In this document: one piece after another, positions 50,501 through 58,900 of the stretch | How positions within the stretch are numbered: position 1 is the first letter of the stretch | How the letters are laid out: each line of letters starts with the position of its first letter | From: Bacteroidota bacterium | GTDB lineage: Bacteria; Bacteroidota; Bacteroidia; JAHEXY01 | Length of the DNA stretch: 64,000 nucleotides | Reading direction: 5' to 3' | Assembly (NCBI GenBank): GCA_023251875.1 | Contig: JAHEXY010000001.1 | Coordinates: forward strand, 767,881 to 831,880 | Program-made: the position numbers and the translations under genes | The notes under the pieces: generated by a model | Told to the model about the DNA's origin: nothing | Database searches by the model: none | The model's input: the letters and a program-made list of their open reading frames with translations, nothing else

Positions 50501-53500
50501 TTGCAACCGATACCGCTAATAGTGCAGCCGCATATAAAAATGCATCCTTTTATAAAAAACAGTCGCAGTTTTATAATAGAGAAATTGCCGATTTGCAAAA
50601 TGAATTAGATAAATCAAATGACCCTGAATTTAAAAAAGATGCAGACCATAAAATTAGAATGTACCATTCTTTGGCTGCAAACAAGTTTATAGATTATGAG
50701 AGATATTCTTCTGCAGCTGATTCTTTAAAGAGAATGGAAGAAGAACTCAAAAAACAAACACCTCAGAACGAACAATTGGCTGAAAATAATTCAAGCACTT
50801 CTTCAGATTCTTCTTCCACTGCTAGTATAGAAAGTTCTAAAAAAGCTGATGAGAATATTCCAACAATAAAATTACCACCAATAAGTAGAAGAGATTTTAC
50901 TATGGAAGATGTGGCAACTGAAGTAGAGAAAGCAAAAAACTTTGATCGTGAAGCAAAAAGTATCCAACAAGAAGCCGACATGATTGGTCAAAATATTGAG
51001 AATATAACAGATTCAGTATTGGTTCGTCACGGTCAACATGATATTGATTCATTAGAAAAAATTGCCGACTATCAAAGACAAAGAGCAGATACATGCCAAG
51101 CTCGAGTATATATGATGAAGCAGTTGGTAGCAGCAGAAATAAAAGCTAAAAACGATTCTATACAAAAAACAATTGAAGTTAAAACTGAAAAAAAGTTAAG
51201 CAAGAAAGAGAAAAAAGCCAAAGAGTCGTTTGATCTTGCCCAACAACAAAAGGCCATAGCTCAGGCAAGAGCTGATAGTATTGCTGCTATTATACCGCTT
51301 AAAACCGATACTACCAATTATTCAAACGAAGCTGAACGCCTAGAGAAACAGGCTGATTATTATGCAGAGGTAGCTAATAATTCACGTGCTGATGCCGAAA
51401 AATTACGGGCGCAAGCAAATGAATTACGACAAGCAGCTTTGGCAACAGATGACTCTAAAGTAAAAGAAACTACCTTAAAAAAGGTAATGGAGTTAGAAGA
51501 TAAAGCCAATGCTAAAAACCAACAAATGCAAGATTTGCTAAATACTTCAAGTGATTATAAGAGGCAAGCTAAAGAAGAATACAGGCGTTCGGGCGATACT
51601 TTAAATTTAGCTCAGCAAATACAAGGCAATAAAAAGTTTGAAGCTATTTTAGGGATGTATGAAAATGCTTATAAAAAAGATAAAGACACAGAAAATACAA
51701 CCAGACAACAAGAGTATTTAGAAACAATGGCTGCTGCCACAAAAGATGCAGAAGTAAAAGAAAAATTGCAAGACAAAGCCTCTGATTTTAAAACAAAGGC
51801 AAATGCCTTGTACGAACAAACTGCAAAAGCATACTACGATGCCAATAAAGAATTGTATACTATTAATAAAACCAATCTAAAAAAAATAGCACAGAAATCA
51901 TTTAATAATAGTGAAATTATGATGGCTAATTTATTAGAAGATGAAATTAATTTTTACAATAAAAAAGTAGATTCACTTAATGCAATTGCAGCTAATACCA
52001 ATGATCCGGAAAAATTAAATCCGCTTATTCAAGAAATGATCAAGGATCAAAAGATTGCTACTGAAAAACAAAAAAAGGCAGGCGAGATTTATTATAAACT
52101 GCGTCAAGATACAAGCTTGCATCAAGTTTATTTTTCTGCAAATGATTTTATTAATGAAGCTGCCAAACATATTGTTGTACCGGCTACCTCTCTTGATTCT
52201 TTATTGGCTGCGAATAATTCCGGTAAGTCGAAAAATAAATCGAAAGATAAAGCTGTAGTTCAAAGTTCAAAGTTGGAGAGTTCAAAGTCTAATACAGAAA
52301 ATAATAATGGAGAAGCGACAAACCTTACTTCAGTTCAAAGTTCAATGTTGGATAGTTTAAAGTCTAAATCAACCACAGAGAAATCTGAAGCAAATAATGA
52401 TGTGGTTCAAAGTTCAAAGTTGGAGAGTTCAAAGAATGAAACATCTTCAAATCAAAAACTAGAAATGTCTGAAACTAAAAATAATTCAAAACTTGAAACT
52501 AAATTATCTCCTGAACAAATTAAATTACTGCAAGACCCCAAAATAAGAGAAGTACTCAATTCAGAAGAATATAAAAATTACAAAGTAATTGCATTGGAAG
52601 CTAATTTATCTAAAGTAGAAGGACAAGCAGAATTGGATAATGCTAAAGAATGGAAAGACAAGAGCAATGAAGCAAATGCAAATGCCAAAACCATTTTGCA
52701 AAATTCAGATAAAATAAAAGACAAAAAAGAAGCCGCTAAAGAAGTTACTAAAGCAGAAGAACAATACAAGTTGGCAAAAATGTATTCTGCTAAATCCGAT
52801 TCTGTAAAAAAAGTGGCGGACAATATTGTTGCATCTTCAGTGGCAAAAACAAATGAAAGTGAATTGTTTTTGCAAGGCCTTGATAAAATTACTTATCAAA
52901 AAATAATGACTATCAAAAATGACACTGCTTTGGATAATTTGGTTTCAAAAGTAATGCTGCAAGGTAATGATATTACTACACTTTTAGCTCTGGCAGATAA
53001 TTCAGTTCAAGGTTCAAAGGAAGTTCAAAGTTCAAAAGACGTTCAAGGTTCAAAGTTGGAGAGTTCAAAATCTAATACTGCAAACAATAAATCAGAAACT
53101 AATAATACAGTTCAAGGTTCGAAGGAAGTTCAAAGTTCAAAAGACGTTCAAGGTTCAAAGTTGGATGGTTCAAAATCTAATACTGCAAACAATAAATCAG
53201 AAACTAATAATACAGTTCAGGGTTCAAAGGTAGAAAGTTCAAAGTCTAGTAACTCAAATAATAAATCAGAAGCAAATGCAGGGCAAACCCAACAACCAAC
53301 AACCAATAACCAACAACAACCCAAAAATGTTGTTACCAATATCAGCAAATTGAAAACACCCGATTATACTTTTTTTACTTTAAATCAATCTGCTTATAAT
53401 GCTTCAAGTCCAATTCCGGTTGATGTAAAAGCTCCTCAAGGTATTTATTTTATGGTACAAGTTGGAGCATTTAAAAACCCAATTCCGCAAGATTTATTTA

Positions 53501-54531
53501 AAGGTATAACTCCTGTAACCGGAGAAACCACTCCTCAAGGTGTGATTCGTTATTCTGCCGGTATGTTTAAAACATTTGAATCGTGTAATTATGCTAAAAA
53601 TTTAATTCGAGGTATGGGTTATGGAGATGCATTTGTAGTTGCATACATTGATGGAAAAAGAGTTTCATTACAAGATGCTTTAGCAAAATTAGGAAAACTT
53701 GAAGGTCAAGATCAATTAAGTTATAAGCAAGCGGAACAATTAGAATTAAACCAATTAAAAGATTTGCATTTGCCTGTTACAAGCCCATCTGAACAAGATA
53801 TTAAAAATACTATGGCCAATGCCAGCGATATTTCAAAAGTACCGGGCTTAATCTATACAGTACAAATTGGTGTGTATTCAAATCCGGTAACACCTGATAA
53901 GCTATATAATATTTCGCCTATTAGTTATATCAAAACTTCTAGCGGTTATATACGGTATTCAACCGGACAGTATAAAAAATTTGCTGATGCAGATGTGAGA
54001 AAAAATGGGGTTGTAAAAACAGGCATTTCTGATGCTTTTGTTACCGCCTATTTTAACGGAGATAGAATTCCAATTGCTGATGCAGCGCAAATTGAAAGTG
54101 GAACTAAAGGTGGAGTTCAAAGTTCAACGGTTCAAAGTTCAAGTGCAGTTCAAGGTTCAAAGTTAGAAAGTTCAAAGTCTGGTGCTGATAATAGTTCTCA
54201 AACAACAAATACTAAAGAAAAATCTACTAACAACCAACAACCAACAACCAACAACGCAATTGTATTTAAAGTTCAAATGGGAGCCTTTAAAGGTGATGTA
54301 GCTGTTAAAATGGTAAATCTATTTTTGCAATTTAATTCTTATGGAATAGAACAAACTAAAAACGATAATGGTTATACCATTTACACTACAGGTTCATTTA
54401 ACAATATTAACGATGCAAATGTTCTTAAAAATAAAGTGGTAAATGCCGGTATTTCTGATGCATTTGTAATAGCCTTTAATAATGGCAAAAGAATTACAGT
54501 GACGGAGGCTGTGAGTTTGGTGAAGAAATAA
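47563..54531 (+). CDS. Giant PorE-like TPR/PD40 protein with coiled coil and three SPOR domains
   Basis: A 2322-residue exported protein (signal peptide to about residue 24, ending SYAQN). Order: TPR-like helices 32-150; PD40 propeller repeats 205-335 (SIIFFPKENPVIFYSSYG, FSYVTPDGLTLFFCSKG, ILYVADPEKGVAYFATTR); a carboxypeptidase-regulatory-like beta domain 355-430; then about 1,200 residues of Ala/Glu/Lys/Gln-rich coiled coil (540-1720). Last come three SPOR domains: MVQVGAFKNPIPQ near 1962, VQIGVYSNPV near 2099, and VQMGAFKGD near 2237. The first three parts match the T9SS-associated PorE layout, but SPOR replaces the OmpA-like peptidoglycan-binding end. SPOR domains bind denuded glycan strands at division sites. 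Low-complexity linkers 1565-1625, 1815-1897 and 2185-2230 are encoded by word arrays. Confidence 0.85.
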   Translation: MNIRFVFFGLVLYLLSFTAGYSYAQNAQTNFTSEKEIAKQAEVFFTQENYVGAKPLFSQLLSLHPNDVNYTFKFGVCEIYASKDKSLSIQWLEKATQAPNAELNYFYYLGLAYHLNYRFNDAIDTYTSFLKKADKKTLALYPAQRQIDMCNHAKQLLVEVQDLVVVESKEVKRDEFYKNYIVRQDAGKLIIKPDEFKSSLDMKEGESSIIFFPKENPVIFYSSYGEDKSKGKDIFKVSKLPNGAWSKPENLGTVVNTPEDEDFSYVTPDGLTLFFCSKGHNSIGGYDVFRTTREENSNNWTEPINMGFAINSPDDDILYVADPEKGVAYFATTRQSVQSMIVVHKLNIDEKPLENVIIKGKFAVDADPNLMDAKITIFTLQNDEVVGEFSTKKENGDYLLIVPAGQKYKMVVNADGMEPLTQMIEVPVQKKAEAMGQKINISKIDGKDSMVVVNDFFGLVKNSDRLLDSRVLKEQAQLMALMPDEEIKDTAAMVSNEQEATDSIEEAVTNAEKTPVSKNVSDNELVNIAYDDAKKSQKEAEEYKENADIAYYLAQKRSETVAKQTDVIDGLEEKIKKASGNASQKDMDDLKKMKQQATQCGMEAKVAFNIAKKMETEANVTQKEAELTLSFAKELETASKSSSDEKAIKLLEDQKKKLEDLDKQRNANNYSTETMRGISNNKLSSAKEAKEKARKLQEETVNINSQVQKLKQDIESTQDAKQKDKLQKQLETLEKTEQESELKAQTAFKLAKDLENEAGNLNQEAELISDVLSEINIGYGKNNVSSQKIDKTVLNEQIQEIQNKTIAYVKEEDNAVLANNSGYQNTNEQNTKSEEAKLTSISQNDSALAFEIDTVGLNSPDSILVKSFQEYYKAEQLGKWISLIQGDITAFKDSLKTPDNKNRQDKIQTSIKSLEQLVQEKQVEKQEIAQEAATIKFSALSPSATTTKLSKKEEKERDTKYEERKQQYFKTKGFALDKPLATDTANSAAAYKNASFYKKQSQFYNREIADLQNELDKSNDPEFKKDADHKIRMYHSLAANKFIDYERYSSAADSLKRMEEELKKQTPQNEQLAENNSSTSSDSSSTASIESSKKADENIPTIKLPPISRRDFTMEDVATEVEKAKNFDREAKSIQQEADMIGQNIENITDSVLVRHGQHDIDSLEKIADYQRQRADTCQARVYMMKQLVAAEIKAKNDSIQKTIEVKTEKKLSKKEKKAKESFDLAQQQKAIAQARADSIAAIIPLKTDTTNYSNEAERLEKQADYYAEVANNSRADAEKLRAQANELRQAALATDDSKVKETTLKKVMELEDKANAKNQQMQDLLNTSSDYKRQAKEEYRRSGDTLNLAQQIQGNKKFEAILGMYENAYKKDKDTENTTRQQEYLETMAAATKDAEVKEKLQDKASDFKTKANALYEQTAKAYYDANKELYTINKTNLKKIAQKSFNNSEIMMANLLEDEINFYNKKVDSLNAIAANTNDPEKLNPLIQEMIKDQKIATEKQKKAGEIYYKLRQDTSLHQVYFSANDFINEAAKHIVVPATSLDSLLAANNSGKSKNKSKDKAVVQSSKLESSKSNTENNNGEATNLTSVQSSMLDSLKSKSTTEKSEANNDVVQSSKLESSKNETSSNQKLEMSETKNNSKLETKLSPEQIKLLQDPKIREVLNSEEYKNYKVIALEANLSKVEGQAELDNAKEWKDKSNEANANAKTILQNSDKIKDKKEAAKEVTKAEEQYKLAKMYSAKSDSVKKVADNIVASSVAKTNESELFLQGLDKITYQKIMTIKNDTALDNLVSKVMLQGNDITTLLALADNSVQGSKEVQSSKDVQGSKLESSKSNTANNKSETNNTVQGSKEVQSSKDVQGSKLDGSKSNTANNKSETNNTVQGSKVESSKSSNSNNKSEANAGQTQQPTTNNQQQPKNVVTNISKLKTPDYTFFTLNQSAYNASSPIPVDVKAPQGIYFMVQVGAFKNPIPQDLFKGITPVTGETTPQGVIRYSAGMFKTFESCNYAKNLIRGMGYGDAFVVAYIDGKRVSLQDALAKLGKLEGQDQLSYKQAEQLELNQLKDLHLPVTSPSEQDIKNTMANASDISKVPGLIYTVQIGVYSNPVTPDKLYNISPISYIKTSSGYIRYSTGQYKKFADADVRKNGVVKTGISDAFVTAYFNGDRIPIADAAQIESGTKGGVQSSTVQSSSAVQGSKLESSKSGADNSSQTTNTKEKSTNNQQPTTNNAIVFKVQMGAFKGDVAVKMVNLFLQFNSYGIEQTKNDNGYTIYTTGSFNNINDANVLKNKVVNAGISDAFVIAFNNGKRITVTEAVSLVKK
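52258..52434 (+). repeat. Heptamer word arrays (GTTCAAA) inside the giant SPOR gene, first cluster
   Basis: Three tracts near 52258-52290, 52333-52365 and 52405-52434 contain GTTCAAA, GTTCAAA, GTTGGAGA, GTTCAAA in order. They encode VQSSKLESSK or close variants. The same words occur between genes at 22628-22657 and 27656-27681 in reverse complement. Confidence 0.8.
53005..53258 (+). repeat. 105-bp tandem duplication built from GTTCAAA words
   Basis: A 105-base unit (35 codons) starts at 53005 and again at 53110, with about three differences. A third, diverged copy begins at 53215. Each starts GTTCAAGGTTCAAAGG. The unit contains GTTCAAA words and encodes repeated VQGSKEVQSSKDVQGSK segments. 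Confidence 0.88.
53289..53316 (+). repeat. CCAACAA heptamer array inside the giant SPOR gene
   Basis: CCAACAA, CCAACAA, CCAATAA, CCAACAA: four exact 7-base words, encoding a QQPTTNNQQQ linker. A similar array is at 54227-54254 in the same gene, and intergenic members are at 28583 and 40732. Confidence 0.85.
54113..54254 (+). repeat. GTTCAAA and CCAACAA word arrays before the third SPOR domain
   Basis: GTTCAAA-type words at 54116-54178 (encoding VQSSTVQSSSAVQGSKLESSKS) are followed at 54227-54254 by CTAACAA, CCAACAA, CCAACAA, CCAACAA. Both word families occur in one linker, just as in the linker before the first SPOR domain. Confidence 0.82.
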
Positions 54532-54579
54532 ATCTATGTGTTTCTTTTTATGACGCTTCGAATCGTTCAGCCAATTTCG

Positions 54580-54745
54580 TTTTTTAAGCCTGAAAGGCTT
54601 TAATATCAATAGCCTCCGATAAAATCGGAGGTAAGAGTTTGATTGTTGATTTTTGAACCCCTACGGGGTTCAAAGATTTGTTTGCATTTCCCCCTGATTT
54701 CATCAGAGGTTATTCAAATTTAATCCCTTCGGGATTAGCTGATCA
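54580..54745. repeat. Array of five hairpins with different stems
   Basis: AAGCC-TGAAA-GGCTT, CCTCCGAT-AAA-ATCGGAGG, GAACCCC-TAC-GGGGTTC, CCCCTGAT-TTC-ATCAGAGG, and AATCCC-TTC-GGGATT follow one another with AT-rich linkers. Every stem has a different sequence and is fully or almost fully paired. The array lies between the giant SPOR gene and the PqqB-like lipoprotein gene. Confidence 0.85.
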
Positions 54746-54768
54746 ACAAAGCATTACTCCTTAAAAAC

Positions 54769-54797
54769 GACATTCATTGAGCGTAGTCGAAATATGC
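54769..54797. repeat. TGAGCGTAGTCGAA repeat element
   Basis: GACATTCATTGAGCGTAGTCGAAATATGC belongs to the TGAGnnnnGTCGAA family also seen at 55189-55213 and twice at 61348-61409. It overlaps the ATG at 54794 used by the ORF track, another reason to prefer the start at 54845. Confidence 0.65.
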
Positions 54798-54844
54798 ACG
54801 TTTGGGATAAGAATAAATTTTCAAATACCATTGTCGAACTTATT

Positions 54845-55855
54845 ATGAGTAAACATAAACTAATTTCACGTATAGTTTTAATTTATTGCTTCTTCTCTTT
54901 TTTAGCATGTAAAAATCCCAATCTAAAAGAAAATGCTTCTATAACTATTTCAGCAGATGAAATTGACCAGCCCCATATTTTTGTTTTAGGCATTGCCCAA
55001 GATGGAGGTTATCCCCAAGCAGGTTGTAAAAAACTATGTTGTGAAAGAGTTTTTAATAATGATACTGCAAAACGCAATGTTGTTTCTCTTGCCATTATTG
55101 ATCCTGAAAGTGGAGAGCGATGGATCATTGAAGCAACACCTGATTTTAGAGAGCAATTGAAAATGTTAGACAAGCATTTTCCTCCAAAACTTGTCCTGAG
55201 TGGAGTCGAAGGGAATAAATATGGTATTTCCGGAATTTTTCTCACGCATGGCCACATGGGGCATTATACAGGCCTTATGCAATTGGGACGAGAAGTAATG
55301 GGCACACAAAATATACCTGTGTACGGCATGCCTCGTATGTGTGATTTTTTAAAAAATAACGGCCCATGGAGTCAATTGGTAAATTTGAAAAATATTGATT
55401 TAAGATTAATGAAGGCAGATAGCACTATTCAACTCAATTCAAGAATTTCGGTCACTCCTTTTCTTGTCCCCCATCGTGATGAGTATACCGAAACGGTTGG
55501 CTATATTATTAAAGGCCCAACAAATTCAGTAGTATTTATTCCGGATATAGATAAGTGGGAAAAATGGGATAGGGATATTGAAGATTACATTCAAAAATGC
55601 AATTATGCTTTTTTAGATGGAACTTTTTACAAAGAAGGTGAAATTCCCGGCCGCAATATGAAAGATATTCCGCATCCATTTGTACAAGAAAGTATGCAGC
55701 GTTTTAAATCACTTCCTGAAAAGGAAAAACAAAAAATTTATTTTATTCATTTTAATCATACCAATCCCTTAATCAATCATGCTGATACTGCTACTGCAGA
55801 ACTTATTAGAAATGGCTTTCATATTGCCAAGCAGGGAATGCTTATTGAACTTTAA
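54845..55855 (+). CDS. PqqB-like metallo-beta-lactamase-fold lipoprotein
   Basis: A 336-residue SPII lipoprotein from the ATG at 54845 (MSKHKLISRIVLIYCFFSFLACK; lipidated cysteine at residue 22). The ORF track's start at 54794 adds repeat-derived residues ahead of the signal. The mature protein resembles PqqB/MBL-fold hydrolases: FVLGIAQDGGYPQAGCKKLCCERVF, SLAIIDPESGERWIIEATPDFREQL, and the motif FLTHGHMGHYTG. There the usual Asp of HxHxDH is Gly, so metal binding may differ. Later parts are YIIKGPTNSVVFIPDIDKW and FIHFNHTNP. VLSGVEG (residues about 117-123) comes from an inserted TGAGnnnnGTCGAA repeat. The reaction is unknown. Confidence 0.82.
   Translation: MSKHKLISRIVLIYCFFSFLACKNPNLKENASITISADEIDQPHIFVLGIAQDGGYPQAGCKKLCCERVFNNDTAKRNVVSLAIIDPESGERWIIEATPDFREQLKMLDKHFPPKLVLSGVEGNKYGISGIFLTHGHMGHYTGLMQLGREVMGTQNIPVYGMPRMCDFLKNNGPWSQLVNLKNIDLRLMKADSTIQLNSRISVTPFLVPHRDEYTETVGYIIKGPTNSVVFIPDIDKWEKWDRDIEDYIQKCNYAFLDGTFYKEGEIPGRNMKDIPHPFVQESMQRFKSLPEKEKQKIYFIHFNHTNPLINHADTATAELIRNGFHIAKQGMLIEL
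55189..55213 (+). repeat. TGAGTGGAGTCGAAGG repeat inside the PqqB-like gene
   Basis: ACTTGTCCTGAGTGGAGTCGAAGGG encodes KLVLSGVEG in frame. Relatives lie between genes at 54769 and at 61348-61409. Confidence 0.75.
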
Positions 55856-55985
55856 TTCTATCTTTTAATAAATAATACAATCATTAAAGTAGAACAAAAT
55901 CAAAGATTTTTAAAAAAGATTTTGAATAAAACTGAAACCCTACTGATTTATTTCCGTAAAGATTATAAGATTATAATACTCTATC

Positions 55986-58900
55986 ATGAAGCTCATTTAT
56001 GCCTTTGTATTTTCATTTATTTATTTCAACCCAAGCTTTGCTCAAGCTCCTGACTGGTCATGGGTAAAGCAAATTGAAGGCGATGGTGATGTACATATAA
56101 CCGATATGGGTATTGACCAATACGGCTGGATTTACAGTACAGGCTATCTGGATATATACAGCCCAATTACCATTGGAAATACCACTTTAGCGGGCACTAA
56201 TGGCTATCTCAATCCATTTTTGGTTAAATACAATGAAAAAGGTGATGTCGCCTGGGCCATTGAACCTCTAGAAGCTCCTTCTACAGACGGTACCGGTGGG
56301 GGTACCATAACTACAGGTAGTGATGTTGCTATTGATAAACAGGGAAATGTATATTTAAGTGGGATTAGTGCTGCCAATTACATTGTTTTTGGTGCAGATA
56401 CGATATACTATACTGGATATTTAGAAAGTTATTTAGCAAAATACGATGCAGGAGGAAATGCAATATGGAGTGTAGGAATTCATGGCAATAGTGGAGGGGG
56501 ATATTATAATTGGATTCAAACTATCCATGATGTGGCTGTTGATCATGATGGATATGTTTATTGCCTGGGAAATTTTACGAGTGATAGTATGCGTATAGAT
56601 TATATCAACAATGGCATTACCAAAGATACTTTGATAACAGGCTCTAAAAATGTTTGGAAAATGTTTTTAGTAAAATATACGCCAGAAGGAGATTTGGTAT
56701 GGATAAAAATGTATGGAGCCAGTGGAGAACACGGATATCCCCAATCTCTTATTGTTGCTTCAGATAACACCCTGCTTGTATGCGGAAGATTTGGATGTAA
56801 ATTTACTGTTGGCTTTTATTCTTTTACCGCTAGTGATTGTAGTGATGGATTTGTATTGAGGGTAGATACAAGCGGAAATGTAACTTGGGCATTGCAAGTA
56901 GGAAGTACAGCAGGAGATCAAGTGAATGCCCTTGTGGAAATTAATAATACTATTTACTTGGTGGGTTATTTTGGTAATACAGGCTCTGATCTTACCCTTG
57001 GTTCATTTACCTTGGTAAATAAGGGAATGGAAGATGTTTTTATCATTAAAATAAACAGCAACGGTAATGTTGCCTGGGCAAAATCCTATGGCAGTACCCT
57101 AGATGATTATGCCACAGCTATTTCTTTGACTGAAAATGAAAATATTTATGTTACCGGAGTCTATAAAACTGATATGATTGTAGGAAATGATACTTTATAT
57201 AATACCGGTAATCAACAAAAAGATGATGTTTTTTTACTGAAATTAGATTCTGCCGGAAATGAAAAATGGACTTATAATACAGTCGGCAACCAATATGACT
57301 ATAGGCCCTTTGTAAAATCAAGAGAAAACAATCTTTATTTTGCAGGACAATCTAGTAGTTCTCCATTTGCATTGGGTAATGATACACTAATAAATGGAAC
57401 CTTTCTTGCATATTTCACATTTCTTGCCTCTTTTGTTGATTTTAGTGATACAGTAAGCATAATAGATACCTCAAAAGTTTATAGGCCCGATAATGGAGGT
57501 TTGTATGGAGGCTCTAGTGCAGAATTAACGTATACTAAAAATAATCGTTTATTTTCCGGCATTCAAACACCTGCATCTATGTTTATTTCTGATGATGGGG
57601 CCCAAAGCTGGTATCAGGCATTTGATCATGATTCTCTTGAATACATTTATAATGGTACGGAAAGAGGTTGGAGTGGTAAAGCAACTCGTATTTTAAGCAA
57701 CCAAACTAATTGGGTGGCGGTGCAAACCAATCATCCTAAAAATAAATATTCATCTGTGGTTATTAGTTTTGCAAATGGTGATACCAATACCTATAAAACT
57801 GCTATTGATCCCACTATGCTAAATAATTTTGGTTACGGTTCTTATACTGTTTCTGCAATTGCCTTATCTGATTATAATTTGTATGCTGCATTGGGGCCTT
57901 GTATCGTAAACGTGGGAAGTGGTCCAATCAATTCTTCAACAGATATTAAAAATATTGTTTCTACCATAAGCGGTTTAGTTTCAACCTCAACAATTAATAG
58001 CATTGCTGTGGCAAACAATTCAAACGCATATCCCTATTATATTGCCATTGATGAAATCGGAAACGAAAATGGGTACAATAGAAACCTTTATAAATATAAT
58101 GGAACAGCTTTTTCAAAATTAAATTTACCATCAAACCTAAATGGAATTCGTGCTGTTTTTACACATCCTACACAAATTACAGGAGACACTGTTTTTATTA
58201 CAGCGAAAGACAAAACTACTAATGCATTTAAAATTTACAGATCATTTGATAGTGGCACAAACTGGACAGACATTTCGTATGCATCAGCAACAGATTTTTT
58301 AAGTGATGTAGATTATAGTGCTGGTTGGAATTTAAGTGCTAGCAATAATGTTATTCTAATTATTCCCGGCAATGCCATTTCAAAAGATTTAGGAGCAACT
58401 TGGGAAATACTAAGCGATACTGCTCAAATAGCTAATGTTATCAATCCTAATGATGTTAATACAATTGTGGGCTCTGATAAAACTATTGAAATAAGCACGA
58501 GTGGCTCAACGGGTACATTTAGCAAAGCCCCTAATTATGGCTTAGAAGCTTTACAGGTTAATAAAATTGCCAAAACGGAAAGTGAAAATATTTTTTATCT
58601 CGCAACAAAAACAGGTTTGGGTTACACAAAATCTTATTTAGATACAAGCTTATCCGCATCACAAAAATGGTCAGCCCCTTATGGTGAATTTCCTTTACTA
58701 GCTGATACCATAAATTTTGGCTCAGTGGCTATCGATCCCACTGATTCATTGCATGTAATTGCCGGATCGCCTTATGGTTTTTATGTAACAACTACAGGGC
58801 CGAATGGATTTTCAAAAATTACGCCAACAAATTTCACAAGTAATAATCCGCAGGTAAACGATATTGTATTTATTAATCATTTAACTGCCATTGCAGTTAC

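Noticed and set aside
52258-54254. CRISPR array
   Set aside because: The repeats are 7 bases with no constant spacer length, lie within a coding frame, and no cas genes are near.
54794-54845. ATG at 54794 for the PqqB-like lipoprotein
   Set aside because: It lies in a repeat element and would put 17 non-signal residues before a clear lipoprotein signal starting at 54845.
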